DNA of 64,000 nucleotides from positions 1 through 64,000 of the forward strand of contig JADJLN010000024.1 of assembly GCA_016710115.1 (NCBI GenBank), given 5' to 3'. Below, one piece after another: positions 27,277 to 39,000 of this stretch; positions within the stretch are counted from its first letter, which is position 1, and each line of letters opens with the position of its first letter. Origin of the DNA: Saprospiraceae bacterium. Lineage in GTDB: Bacteria; Bacteroidota; Bacteroidia; Chitinophagales; Saprospiraceae. Made by a program: the position numbers and the translations under genes. Under the pieces are notes generated by a model. It was not told the DNA's origin and did not search any database. It was given only the letters and a program-made list of their open reading frames with translations.

Positions 27277-27311
27277 AAAGAACCCTTCCCACTCGGAAGG
27301 GTTCTTTTTTT
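27277..27311 (+). terminator. Intrinsic terminator after the L25 gene
   Basis: A perfect 13-bp stem (AAAGAACCCTTCC / GGAAGGGTTCTTT) with a 5-base loop is followed by a run of T. Confidence 0.92.
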
Positions 27312-27369
27312 ATGCTCTGCAGGATCAATTCCAACTGGTGAGATCTGCTCTTTTCCGTAATTTACAGGC

Positions 27370-28146
27370 ATGAACACGCTTCGTATAGCCCTGATCCAGT
27401 CTCCTTTGTACTGGGAAGATGCCCGGATGAACCGACAGATGTTTTCCTGGAAGATCCGCGATCTTTCCGGTGAAGCCGATATCATCGTCCTTCCCGAAAT
27501 GTTTACCACCGGTTTTACCATGAAACCCGATCATGTAGCTGAAGACACCGACGGCCCAACAACCCAGTGGATGCTGGAGCTCGCACATGAGACGGGGGCA
27601 GTCATTACCGGTAGTGTAGTCATCCGCGAGCAAAAACACTATTTCAACCGACTGTTGTGGGCAGACCCGCATGGTCAGGTCCTGCATTACGACAAACGGC
27701 ACCTTTTTGCCATGGCCGGGGAAGACAAGGTTTACACACCTGGAAACCGACGACTGATTGTCGAATGGAAGAATTGGCGAATCTGCCCGTTGATCTGCTA
27801 CGACCTCCGCTTCCCTGTGTGGAGCCGAAACTCAGAACAAATAGACCTTCTTCTCTACGTTGCCAATTGGCCGGAACCACGCAGATCCCATTGGCAACAC
27901 CTGCTTCGTGCCCGCGCCATTGAAAACCAGTGCTTTGTCGCCGGTGTCAATCGCCTCGGAAGGGACGACAACGGGCTTGAATACAGCGGTGATTCAACCC
28001 TGATCGATTTTCAGGGGGAGATACTGGCGTCCTCCGCCCGTTCGGAAACCACCCTTCAGGTCACGATCAGTCACGATGAACTGAAAAGCGGGCGGGAACG
28101 ATTCCCCTTTCTGGCAGATCGCGATGAATTTTTGTTGACTTCCTGA
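27370..28146 (+). CDS. Omega-amidase, nitrilase superfamily (YafV type)
   Basis: 258 residues, frame intact. The carbon-nitrogen hydrolase catalytic triad is visible: Glu in IIVLPEMFTTGF (about residue 43), Lys in LHYDKRHLF (about 109) and Cys in CPLICYDLRFP (about 143). FTTGFTM and YDKRHLFAMAGED identify the subfamily that hydrolyses alpha-ketoglutaramate and related keto-amides formed by transamination. Cytoplasmic. It is transcribed alone after the L25 terminator. Confidence 0.88.
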   Translation: MNTLRIALIQSPLYWEDARMNRQMFSWKIRDLSGEADIIVLPEMFTTGFTMKPDHVAEDTDGPTTQWMLELAHETGAVITGSVVIREQKHYFNRLLWADPHGQVLHYDKRHLFAMAGEDKVYTPGNRRLIVEWKNWRICPLICYDLRFPVWSRNSEQIDLLLYVANWPEPRRSHWQHLLRARAIENQCFVAGVNRLGRDDNGLEYSGDSTLIDFQGEILASSARSETTLQVTISHDELKSGRERFPFLADRDEFLLTS

Positions 28147-28178
28147 GCTTTAGCAATTTAAACATAGTCCTTTCGTTG

Positions 28179-28186
28179 TATCTTCG
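28179..28186 (+). promoter_or_regulatory. Candidate -7 box of the NlpC/P60 gene
   Basis: TATCTTCG, one base off TAnnTTTG, lies 57 bases before ATG 28243. Confidence 0.45.
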
Positions 28187-28242
28187 CCCCAGGAAACCGA
28201 ATTGACGGAAATGCGTATACCAGGTACAAACGCATCTCCGAA

Positions 28243-28790
28243 ATGAATGTATTGATTGTTTTGAAGCCATTATTTCGTTTTACTCTTCGTCTCGTCTTGC
28301 CTCTTTTCCTCATAGTAGGAACTGGATGCCGGTCGTCCGCTCTGCACACGCACCCGCATCCTGGAGTGCAAATGATGCCGAATGGGCCATGCGCGATGAA
28401 ATCCGTCGGGAAGCAGCTCAGTATATCGGCACCCGATACAAGTATTCCGGCACCTCACCCAAGACCGGCTTTGATTGCTCCGGATTTACCAGTTTTATCC
28501 TCAGCCAGTACGACATCCAGCTGCCTCACCAGTCCGGCGCACAAGCCCGGGTGGGCGATGCCGTAAAGATCTCCGACATCCAGCCCGGTGATCTCGTCTA
28601 CTTTACCAGGAAGGGCCGGATCTTTCATGTGGCCCTTGTCGAAACGATCGATAATTCCGGGATTACTGTGATCCATAGTACCACCAGTCGTGGTGTGATC
28701 CGGGAAAACATCACCCAATCCGGCTACTGGAAGCCGAAAATTGCAGGCGGCCGCGATGTGGTGCGCGCCAATGTCACAGCATCCCGTTAG
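28243..28790 (+). CDS. NlpC/P60 (C40) cell-wall peptidase, lipoprotein (one frame break)
   Basis: The first frame gives a lipoprotein signal (RLVLPLFLIVGTGC, lipid-attachment Cys near residue 29). A frame break between about 28330 and 28365 leads into SANDAEWAMRDEIRREAAQY and the catalytic domain: Cys in TGFDCSGFTSFIL, His in GRIFHVALVET and a third polar position in HSTTSRGV. C40 enzymes cut peptide cross-links of peptidoglycan, usually the D-Glu-meso-DAP bond. Reconstructed length is about 182 residues. The fit of the two halves argues for a sequence error. Confidence 0.85.
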
Positions 28791-28815
28791 GCTGGATCCC
28801 CTCATCGTTTTTCGC

Positions 28816-28823
28816 TATTTTTG
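28816..28823 (+). promoter_or_regulatory. -7 box of adk
   Basis: TATTTTTG, perfect TAnnTTTG, lies 21 bases before ATG 28845. Confidence 0.65.
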
Positions 28824-28844
28824 CAGCTTCTTTAAAGATCACCT

Positions 28845-29423
28845 ATGATCCATTTGATCCTCTTTGGCCCTCCCGGTTCGGGAAAAGGCACACAGGCTGA
28901 AAAACTGGTCGAGCACTATGGCCTGACCCATATCTCCACAGGAGATCTGTTCCGTTATGAAATGAGTCATAACACCCCATTGGGACAAAAAGCAAAGGAA
29001 TACATGGCTGCCGGTGAGCTGGTGCCTGACGAAGTGACCATTGGCATGTTGCGCAACAAGGTCAACAGCGTGCCTCAAACCAGGGGGTTCATTTTTGATG
29101 GATTTCCCCGGACGGTAGCACAAGCCGAGGCATTGGATGAATTCCTCGCAGAAAAAGGCCAGGAAATTACAGGCCTTGTAGCACTGGCTGTCCATGAAGA
29201 AGAAATTGTCAAGCGGATCCTGTTGCGGGGCAAAACATCCGGTCGACCAGATGACAACGACGAATCCATCATCCGCAACCGGATCGATGTTTATAAATCC
29301 GAAACAACCCCGGTATCCGATTATTATCACCGAATCGGTAAATCGCATACAGTGCAAGGTATTGGCTCCCTTGATGAAATCTTTCAACGCCTGACCGGGG
29401 TGATCGACAGTCTGATCGACTGA
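28845..29423 (+). CDS. adk: Adenylate kinase
   Basis: 192 residues, frame intact. Converts ATP and AMP to two ADP. It has the P-loop GPPGSGKGTQ at about residues 8-17, the AMP-binding HISTGDLFRYEM, GFIFDGFPRTVAQAEAL and the LID segment RGKTSGRPDDNDESIIRNRI. It is the short-LID form without zinc cysteines, usual for Bacteroidota. It is followed within 12 bases by obg. Confidence 0.95.
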   Translation: MIHLILFGPPGSGKGTQAEKLVEHYGLTHISTGDLFRYEMSHNTPLGQKAKEYMAAGELVPDEVTIGMLRNKVNSVPQTRGFIFDGFPRTVAQAEALDEFLAEKGQEITGLVALAVHEEEIVKRILLRGKTSGRPDDNDESIIRNRIDVYKSETTPVSDYYHRIGKSHTVQGIGSLDEIFQRLTGVIDSLID

Positions 29424-29435
29424 TCACTCACAAAC

Positions 29436-30428
29436 ATCGATCCAAATTTTGTAGACTATGTCAAGATCTGTTGCCGCTCCCGAAAAGGAGGGGCCGGATC
29501 CTCCCATTTCCACAGGGACAAAATGACATCCAAAGGAGGCCCTGACGGTGGTGACGGCGGCCAGGGTGGAGCGATCATCCTAAAGGGGAACAAACAGCTC
29601 TGGACACTCCTCCACCTCAAGTATCGCAAGCACGTGATCGCCGAAGACGGGCAGAATGGCGCGAGCAATCGAAAATCGGGCAGTGCCGGTCAGGACATCA
29701 TCCTCGAAGTGCCACTGGGTACAATAGCCCGGGATGTAGAAACCGGGAAGGTCCATTTCGAGATCACCGAAGAAGGCGAAACCGTCGTACTTACACCCGG
29801 AGGACGTGGTGGCCTGGGGAATGCGCATTTCGCTACACCAACCAATCAGACACCCCGGTATGCTCAACCTGGCGAACCCGGACTGGAAGAATGGAAAATA
29901 CTTGAACTCAAAGTATTAGCCGACGTCGGATTGGTCGGTTTCCCCAATGCCGGAAAATCCACTCTGCTCGCTTCCATCTCTGCCGCAAAACCCGAGATTG
30001 CCGACTATCCCTTTACAACGCTCGTACCCAACCTGGGCATGGTGCCCTACCGCGATCATCGCTCATTTATCATGGCCGATATCCCCGGGATCATCGAACG
30101 GGCCCACGAGGGTAAAGGGCTTGGGCATCGCTTTCTCCGGCACATCGAACGCAATGCGCTTCTCCTGTTTATGATCCCCTGTGATGCCGAAAATATCCGG
30201 CAACAATATGATATCCTGGAGAACGAACTGGCGATGTATAATCCGGAACTCCTCGACAAACCCCGTCTCCTCGCCATCACCAAATGCGATCTCGCAGATG
30301 AAGAGCTGATGCGCCTGCTCGAACCCGAACTTCCTGCAGGTGTCGAACACCTCTTTATTTCAGCCGTTTCAGGGTTCAACCTCCAACCCCTCAAAGATGC
30401 GATCTGGAAGCATCTGGACCAGGAGTAA
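29436..30428 (+). CDS. obg: Obg-family GTPase (start codon not canonical)
   Basis: Essential GTPase of ribosome assembly and stress signalling. The Obg glycine-rich domain reads NFVDYVKICCRSRKGGAGSS and MTSKGGPDGGDGGQGGAII. The G domain has VGFPNAGKSTLLASI (G1), FTTLVPNLG (G2), DIPGIIERAHEGKGLGHRFL (G3), TKCDLAD (G4) and ISAVSG (G5). The conserved frame runs back to the adk stop at 29421, but it holds no ATG, GTG or TTG before 29523, which is far inside the conserved domain. The annotated start is ATC 29436, where one base change would give ATG-Asp-Pro-Asn-Phe. The true start is therefore uncertain; the product itself is not. Confidence 0.9.
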   Translation: MDPNFVDYVKICCRSRKGGAGSSHFHRDKMTSKGGPDGGDGGQGGAIILKGNKQLWTLLHLKYRKHVIAEDGQNGASNRKSGSAGQDIILEVPLGTIARDVETGKVHFEITEEGETVVLTPGGRGGLGNAHFATPTNQTPRYAQPGEPGLEEWKILELKVLADVGLVGFPNAGKSTLLASISAAKPEIADYPFTTLVPNLGMVPYRDHRSFIMADIPGIIERAHEGKGLGHRFLRHIERNALLLFMIPCDAENIRQQYDILENELAMYNPELLDKPRLLAITKCDLADEELMRLLEPELPAGVEHLFISAVSGFNLQPLKDAIWKHLDQE

Positions 30429-30585
30429 TCAGCACCTACACAGCTTCACAATCCATCCAAACAGGACCATTCAGGGAGAATATCCATTCAGGAAGATATG
30501 CTGTGATCACCAGGTCATCACTGGACTTTATCCCGCTGACGAGCTGCTTATGTAGCAAGGCTCCTCTGTTTACCTATTCTTGAAC

Positions 30586-30593
30586 TATTTTTG
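30586..30593 (+). promoter_or_regulatory. -7 box of uvrC
   Basis: TATTTTTG, perfect TAnnTTTG, lies 17 bases before ATG 30611. Confidence 0.65.
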
Positions 30594-30610
30594 AGTCCAA
30601 CCCGTTCATC

Positions 30611-32430
30611 ATGACCACCGCCGACTATCAGGCCATGCTCCCGACACTCCCCGATGAACCGGGGATTTATAAATACCTCGGTGAGGACGGTATCATTCTG
30701 TATGTCGGAAAAGCCAAAAATCTCAAAAAAAGGATCGCTTCCTATTTTGGAGAAAAAAAACAGCAATACTACAAGACGCGGGTCATGGTGCGCACTGCCC
30801 ACCGACTGGAATACACGATTACGGACTCCGAACATGATGCCCTCCTGCTCGAAAATTCACTGATCAAAAAACACCAGCCTCGTTATAATGTCAATCTGAA
30901 AGACGATAAAAGTTACACGTATATCTGTATTAAAAAAGAACGATTTCCCCGGGTATTTTTTACCCGTCGGGTGATCCGCGATGGCTCGACCTACTTTGGT
31001 CCCTATACCTCCAAGCACCGGACAGCGATTGTTCTTGATCTGATTAAAAAACTCTTTACGTTACGCACCTGCACGTTCAATCTATCCGGGGAGAATATCG
31101 AAGCAGGCAAATTCAAGGTATGCCTGGAATATCATATAAAAAATTGTCAGGGTCCTTGCGAAGGACTGCAGGACGAAGACGATTATCTCGATCAGGTCGC
31201 GCAGATAAAAAATATGCTCTCCGGCAATTTTGCTGAAGTCAAGCGCCATCTTCAGAAAGAACTGGATGATCATGTCAACCGCCTCGAATTTGAAATGGCT
31301 CATCAGGTGAAAATCAAACTGGAAGCCTTTGAAGATTATCAAAGCAAATCGGTGGTGGTCAGCCCGTCCATTCGGGACGTGGATGTCTTTTCCATCGCCT
31401 CGAATGAAAAGTCCGCCTATGTCAATTACCTCAAGGTGATCAACGGTGCCATCATCAATACATACACCCAGGAAATGACAAAAAATCTCGATGAGGACCC
31501 GGAAGATCTTCTGGTTTACACCATCGAATATCTGCGTGAAAAATTCAATAGCATCACCACTGAAGTCATTGTTCCCTTTCCCATTACCTATCTGGAGGAA
31601 AATGTAAAAATTATCGTTCCTCAACGCGGAGACAAGAAAAAACTGCTGGAGATGTCTCTGAAGAATGTAGACTACTTTCTCCTGCAAAAACGCCAGCAAG
31701 CCGCAAGCCATACAAAAAAGATTACTTCTACGGAACGCGTACTGACGGCACTACGCGATGCCCTCCATATGCAGGAAATGCCGCTTCATCTGGAATGCTT
31801 TGACAATTCCAATATCCAGGGATCACATCCCGTGTCGTCCTGTGTGGTATTTAAAAACGCGAAACCGGCAAAAGCAGATTATCGCCATTATCATGTCAAG
31901 ACAGTGGAAGGACCGAATGACTTCGCCAGCATGCAGGAGGTCGTCTATCGACGATACAAACGGCTGTTGGAGGAGGAAGCACCACTCCCGCAACTGATCA
32001 TCATCGATGGTGGCAAAGGGCAATTGAGTGCCGCTGTAGAAAGTCTGAAGAAACTGGACCTCTATGGCAAGATGACCATCGTCGGGATCGCCAAACGGCT
32101 GGAAGAGATCTATTTTCCCGAAGATCCACTGCCGTTGTACATCAATAAAAAATCGGAAGGTCTGAAGGTGATCCAACAGGCCCGAAATGAAGCCCACCGG
32201 TTTGCCATTACCTTCCATCGCAATCTGCGATCCAAATCCTTTCTGAAATCAGAATTGACAGAAATTCCAGGAGTTGGCGACAAAACAGCTCAAAAATTAT
32301 TGAAACACTTCGGTTCTGTAAAAAAATGATCGCAGCCGGTCCGGATGCATGGGCCAATGTAGCGGGTGCCTCTGTTGCCAACCAGATTCAACTTTATTTG
32401 AAAGGTGACTCTACTGGGGAAGAGGAGTGA
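30611..32430 (+). CDS. uvrC: UvrABC excinuclease subunit C (one frame break)
   Basis: UvrC makes both incisions in nucleotide excision repair. The N-terminal GIY-YIG nuclease is clear (PDEPGIYKYL, LYVGKAKNLKKRI). Next come the cysteine segment KVCLEYHIKNCQGPCEG, a UvrB-contact helix, and the RNase H-like C-terminal nuclease (LECFDNSNIQGSHPV, LIIIDGGKGQLSAA). The helix-hairpin-helix EIPGVGDKTAQKLLKHFGSV follows. The raw frame stops at 32329 right after the A7 run at about 32317-32323. One more A continues with the second hairpin region (AAGPDAWANVAGASVANQIQ) to TGA 32428-32430, giving about 606 residues, the normal length. A homopolymer sequencing error is likely. Confidence 0.92.
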
Positions 32431-32439
32431 GATTTGGTA

Positions 32440-32530
32440 TGAGTTATGGAGTTATGGAGTTATGGAGTTAGGAGTTATGGAGTTATGGAGTTATGGAGTT
32501 ATGGAGTTATGGAGTTATGGAGTTATGGAA
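32440..32530. repeat. 9-bp tandem repeat GAGTTATGG
   Basis: About ten copies of GAGTTATGG in tandem, one with a deletion. It belongs to the GGTTATGRG family scattered over the window. Confidence 0.9.
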
Positions 32531-33027
32531 AAATAGATATTCATAGTCGAATTCACAAATAATGATTTGTGCTAGTGGAAAGCGAAATGGTTATTGGGCA
32601 TTGGGTGTTGGGAAATTTATACATAATATCTGACTTCCAACATACTATAGCCATTTGAAATTTGGGGCGGTGGTTTTCTGCAATCAATTATCGGTTCTCA
32701 ATTATTTAATGGCGGCAATCTGAAGTGGGCAGGCGCAAGGTCTATTGGATATTGGGCTGTTTCAATAAAACATGGACAACCCAAAACTGACAACTGATAA
32801 CTGGCAACTGAAGACACTGACGAACCCCGGAGGGGTGTAATTTGAATAACCCCTGGCTGTGCCTGAACATGGGGCTCTTAGCACCATCGTCCATGGTGCA
32901 ACCCGGGGAATCAGATCAGCACTTCCCAACCGCGGAGCGATTGAACTATGACCCGGCTGAGTGCCATACTTCAGGAAAAGTAATAACCCTTGCCAAGTTT
33001 TTTCTCTGACGAATAATATACCCGTAT
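32531..33027. other. Gene-free spacer with dispersed repeat elements
   Basis: Contains TATTGGGCATTGGGTGTTGGG (about 32595-32615) and related TATTGGATATTGGG (about 32741-32757). At 32818-32920 lies a palindrome-rich element (AACCCCGGAGGGGTGTAATT, then CACCATCGTCCATGGTGC) resembling repeats seen across Bacteroidota. I see no gene or RNA here. It lies between the convergent uvrC and sprA genes, and no clean terminator was found. Confidence 0.5.
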
Positions 33028-36000
33028 TTAATTCAATGTAAAGATCACATTGATACCGCCCACATTCGTTGTCGTCTTGAACCCGTTGAAGGTCTTCGGT
33101 TTGTTTTGCGTGTACTCATAACGCAATTGCAGGCGCAAACGGGAATTGATCGGGTAATCAATGGTCGGGTTGATCCGGATGGATCGGTTGCCACGAGCCG
33201 GAATGGAAATACTGCCGTCATCCGGATTGTCCACCGCATCCAACTGGTGGTTGATCTGGATATCATCCCGGAAACTGAAACTCAGATTGAGGGTCAGATC
33301 CTGCCCGGGCATATTCTTTTTATCCTTCTTGTTTACACCAACATACAGGAAAGGAATCTTCACCTTCGGAATGACATAACCCAGATTGAAGGTCAATTCA
33401 CTGGCCTTCGTTTCCGGAAGCTGCGGGTCATTCAACAGCAGCTGCAGTTTGCGGCTCTTATTCCAGGTGAAAGCCAGATTGATATTATTCTTTGTCCGTA
33501 GATCCACACCGATCAATGGGGCAAACTGTTCATCAATGATCACATCCGGAATAATGAACTCGGAGTAGAAATTGAGGCTCTCCTCATTCAGTCTGGTCGG
33601 ATTATTCGGATCAAAGTCATTGTAATCAGACTGAAAACTGTTGACCGTCAACGTTGACCGATAACCGTGACTGACCCGGAAGCTGCTGAAGAGATCCTTC
33701 ATCCCCGGCAATTTGGCCAACCCGTCATATGTTGCCTTCCAGTTGGGTCTTGGTGTATAGTCAAAGAGGCCATCCAGCAATGGTGTCGTATTGGGATCTT
33801 TTCCTGTATAGGTTGCAATAAATGAAGGCACTAACACCTCCAGTTGTCGCTTGCCATACCCTTCTGTATAACCCGGTTCCAATGCATGAGTACCCATACC
33901 CAACCGCTGGGAAATAATTTCCCTGTTGGTCTGGAATTCTTCAAACAGCTGCTTCACACCATCGTCATTTCGGAAAATGGTGTTCAATGACATGAACGAA
34001 ATGGAATACGATCCAATATTCTGGATCGGATTATGACTGAATTCTTCACCGGCATTCCTCACTTTGAACAGTTCAAAATAATTCTCCGAATAATTTCGGT
34101 TCAAATCGACATCGATCCGGAAGCTGTTCACTGGTTCAAGGGTGAATGTCCCTCGGAGACTCTGCTGGTAGGTTCGTTCCACGTTCTGGTTCAGCCACAC
34201 ATTCCGGGTGATCCAGTCCTGGGATGCAGCATGATCCAGCCAGGGAGTTTCAGGGGCATCAAGTCCGGTAATAAAACCCCACCCGGGTGCTGTGAAATCC
34301 TGCATACCCAGCAGCTGCGATTCTGGTGTAAACCCGGGCACTGTATTGGTAAACTGCTCCTGATAGTCAATTCTGGCCCGGCGAAAACTCAACAATGGAC
34401 GGATCACAATCTTTTCCAGAAGAGAAGGCCCAACCCTCTTTTCCTTTTCCTTCTTCTTGCCATCCGGATTATCCGGGTCAGCCGGATCAGCTGGTTTATT
34501 CGGATCATCTGGATCCTGTGGAACACCAGGTTTGGTTCCCGGCACATTTGCTGGCTCCCGCTTTACCCGACTGTTCCCTTTATTGCCCTGGATCTGGCTC
34601 AGGTAATTCCATTGACCATAAAGGCTTTCAAAATTCAGATCCGCATTGATCCTGCGCGTCTGCCCGTTCCGAATAATATTGCCCAGCGTATCGACATTTA
34701 ATGACGCTGTATTGTAACTGTACAGACCGTCATACTGCGCCCGAAGATTAATCCAGTCCATGAATGGAATGTTCTTGGTCGGAACAGTATAGTTGACACT
34801 CATGTTGTGATTATAGTCCTTGGTACGGCCCAGACTTTTAATATTTTCCCAGACATAATCCTTCTTCGCCTGTGAGGGAGTCGCCTGCCCACCATCATCA
34901 AACTCGGGAAGCTCATCTATAACAGCCCTGTTTAAGGCACTATATGTAAATTTCAGTGATTTTGTGAGATCCCATTGCAGGTTGTAATTCCGATCCCACC
35001 ACCACTGCTTGTTGTAAAAGGTATTCAATGCGGGATCAGGTCCTGCAAACCGGTACGTCGTCACCCCAAAGCGACGATCCATCACGGTACTGAAGGTGAA
35101 ATTGTTGGGAAGTGGATTGAAATTGAAATTCTTGACCAGGTTGAAATACTCTTTATTCTTGATGATATCCTTGAATGGTTCTAAATATTTTACCTTGATA
35201 CCATAGTTGTAATTGAATCCACCATTCTGATTTTCCAGGACATCCCGGGCAATGATCGGGTCCTGTTTTGCCGTTTCTGACCAGGCATAATTGAAGCTGA
35301 AGTTTTCAATATTCCAGGGCATCGGCTTGCTATCCGAATTTGTCCTGTCCTTCCGGACGTTTGTAAAATTGTAACTCCGGATAGTGGTCAATGTCTGGGC
35401 TGCCTCCTTGATCGAGTCTCGTACGGCTGGCTCCTGGATGGCGGCCAGTTTTTCCTTTAACGGCACATCCAGATCATAGGGATCGAATTGCGGTGTGCTT
35501 GTTGTATTACTGTACTGGGCATAAAACGGGATTTTTATTCCTGTATTTTCAGGAAGAAATTTCCCCAGTTCAAAAGAACCCGCAATATCATAATTGAGAT
35601 CTTCCTTTCTGGATCTGGCCTGCACCCGTTTATCCAATGCTCCATAACCGATACTGCTGTAGTTTGTGGAGACATCAACACGTCCGAAATCAGCCAGTTG
35701 CATTTGCATCCGGGCCGTCGCCGCATACCCTGCCCGGTCATCCAGACCGGACAATCGCAATTCATTGACCCACACGGAGGCACAGTGCTCCTTGGAATCA
35801 TTATTCCGCACTCCGATCAATACACCACGCACTAACCCAATATTCGGATTACCCTTGACTCGGGCATATTGGGTAACCATGTTGCCATTGATTTCCTTCA
35901 TGATTTCCTTTTCATAAACCATCAGGAGGTCTCCCCCGGGATCACCGTTTCGATCCAGTTTGAGGTCTTTGAATATGGACAGATCAAAATCAAATTCATT

Positions 36001-39000
36001 TTCCTGAGGCCAGATATATCGCCTGTAGGTATTATCACCCAATACGGGTGCATTTTCAGGTTCGGAAACTTTTAACGGGATCTCGTATTCGTAATAGTTG
36101 TTCTCAAAGTCACTGCCAAATCGGATGAACATGCTCAGATCTCCATCATCAATTTTATCGGTTAATCCACCCAAGCCAGGCAATGCACCTTCTTCAACGT
36201 GTACAAACATCTTCATCTTCTTGTACACCCGCATATCCAGTTGGAAGAGCTTGTAGATGCCAATGAAATCGCCAATGTTCTGTTTTAACCCGCAAAAATC
36301 AAGGCTCAATGACTGCTCGTTCTGGAGCAGGTTGGGATAAAGACCGGCATTATTCTCCCGTTCAATACCCGGAGGAAGGTCATATCCAAAGGGCTGGTCG
36401 TTGGAGTTTCGCTCGACGTTGATGGCATTGATATCAAAAAGGGTCGTAGTAAAATTGGGTTCACCGACGGAAGGCTGAATGCGCTCATATTCCCGCCACT
36501 GATTGCGCACCATGCTGATCTCCGCAAAACGAAGCGTGACCGGCTGGGCGAATTCTGTCAGATACATCCGGATAAACCGCATGGCCCGGAAGTCGGAAAT
36601 ACTGCCCACCTTTTTCGTAAACTGGTCGATCGGAATTTTCACCCGATACCAAATCCTCCCCTGCTCACCGGGCACCGCATCAATGATATACTGGTTGAAT
36701 TGCAACTCACCGTTCGGCCCTTCATCCAGAGGAATTTCATATTCGAAATAGGACTCTGCCTCATTCATGGTGCCATCCCGGTTGATATCCTCCATATCGG
36801 GCAGGAATCGACTGGCGGTGGTAAATCCGTCATTGCTCGGTGGCTGGGCTGAGTTGCCCTGCATCCCGTTAAAACCGGTGTAACGGGAGAATACATTATC
36901 TGTGGAGCCATATCGGTTGTCCCGGTAGGCGATATAATCATCGTTGGATGGATCTGCTTGTACCTGGGTAAGAAAGGTCGGTAATGCCCCACCTGTTTGA
37001 AGATTCTGGATATAGTCTCCGAAAATGGCAGTTTCACCAGAGTTATCCAGACCGTCCAGACCGAGATCCTGCAATTGCTGATCACCCTGATCCGGGTCCA
37101 GAGAAGTGTTGATCTGGCGGTTGGCAGGGATCCTGCCCCAGGATGTTGTGTCCACAGTAGCGGGATTGTCGCTCGTGGGCAATCCCTGCTCGAATGATTT
37201 CCGGCTGTCGCGCAGAATGTCTTCAGAAATATTCCCGATATTGATCACCAGCTTTCCCGGATTACCCGGACTTCCTTCATCCGGAAAGGGGTCAACATCC
37301 ACAGTTCGATGTACCCGATATTGGCCTGTTCCCAGTCGGTAGTTGTCAGGTCGCGCATGATCCCTCCCCAACGTGATTGGGGATCTGCCAGACTGCCATT
37401 TGGCAACACACCTGCTGAAAATTTCGAGCCACCGATCTGATCAAAATTGTATGGCCCTCTGGCCTCCGGATAATAACGCAGATCAAGTGTTCGTATCTCC
37501 GTGTTGGTGCCCAATGGCAACTGTTGATTCGGGAAGACTTCTGTACGATCTACATAGGATTGATAGGGATCATCCCGTGCATCATCATTTCGAACACTGG
37601 GATCGATCTGATACCAGTTCAGCATGGCGCGGTTGACACCTCCGACAGTGCTGTTGATTTCCTTTGATTCGGGGAAACGCTCGATGGCTTTGGTCCCGGC
37701 ATCCTGTGGTACACTGGCGATCACCCATTGTGTGCTCGGAATATGGATGGGCAGATTTGCCGTACTGCCTTCAAAATCATCCAGATAGACAATGCCCTCC
37801 TTTTCACCGCCTTCATTGATCGCCCGAGCATGACCCGGCTGCAGGTAAGCGCCTTCTGCAGCGACCTGGATCGATGATTTGGCCTTGGTATCAATGAACG
37901 GGATTTTATCCACTGCCCGGGTCAACCAGGGCGCTTCCTTGTTGAAGGTAAAGTCAAGCCCGTATACCCGGTTGTTGATCGGGTCATCACCAATATTTAC
38001 CTTGAACGTTTGCGGTCGTTCGAAAAGCTGGAGATAGGTTGCCCCGACAGTAAAGTCTTTGCTCCGTTCATAGTCCGCCCGCATTCCAAGCATGGTCCGC
38101 GTCTGGAAACCGAACAGGGTATTATCTTCAAAAGACACCCGAATCGGTGTTGCCGCTTTCAGATAGGCCTCGTTCAGGATGGTGATCTGCCCGACATTAT
38201 AATCGACAATATAATCTTCATTCTCGCGAAGGGGCGTACCGCCTGCGGTGACTTTCAGTGAATTTCGAGGCAGGTTGAATGCACCAAGCGAAATCCGGCT
38301 GGTCACGCTCGTCTTATAGGTTCCCTTGATGACAAACCGGTTTTTGTCCAGGACTTCCCTGGCCCGAACCAGAGTGGTGTCATACAGATCCTGATAGCTG
38401 TAGAACTCCTGCAACTCCGGATCATCAATCCGATTGGTCAGTGAACTGCCAAACGGTTCAAGAACCGGGAACATGATCCGGCCGTTCTGCGGGAAAATCG
38501 TGAGACCGGCACATAGTCGAAAATTCCGTCTGGTTGTGGATCTTGCTGGACATTCAAATTGTCCATATTAAATACACGAATCAAAGGAATGGCGGCCAGG
38601 TTAGAGGAGGGCAAAAACCGCTTGAGACCTTGTCCTGGATCCTCGTAAAAGATATCCAGTTTAAAGTCTTCCTGACTGACATTATACGCACCGATATTAT
38701 AGACGTTTTTCATCATCAAATCCCAGAGTGGTATATCCACTCGTTGGGTAATGCTCTTCAGCATTTTGACAAAAAGAACGTTTGGCTCTTGCTGGTTGTA
38801 AGGAATGTCATCCGCAAATTCACCCACCTTGTAATGGCGTCCATTATAGGTGTATTCATAACTGATACCCAATACATCCTGCGGCTTCAGGTTGGTTGTG
38901 ATCGAGATGAATCCCAGCTTGGCCATATTGGCGTCGAGGGTATATTCTGTAGCAGATAACAAACGCGCCGTGATCTTCTCAAAGTCACGGGTTTGCTCCA

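Noticed and set aside
32317..32329. Programmed frameshifting at the A7 run of uvrC
   Set aside because: UvrC is not known to use frameshifting. The missing part is an essential C-terminal DNA-binding region, and similar homopolymer breaks occur in many genes here.
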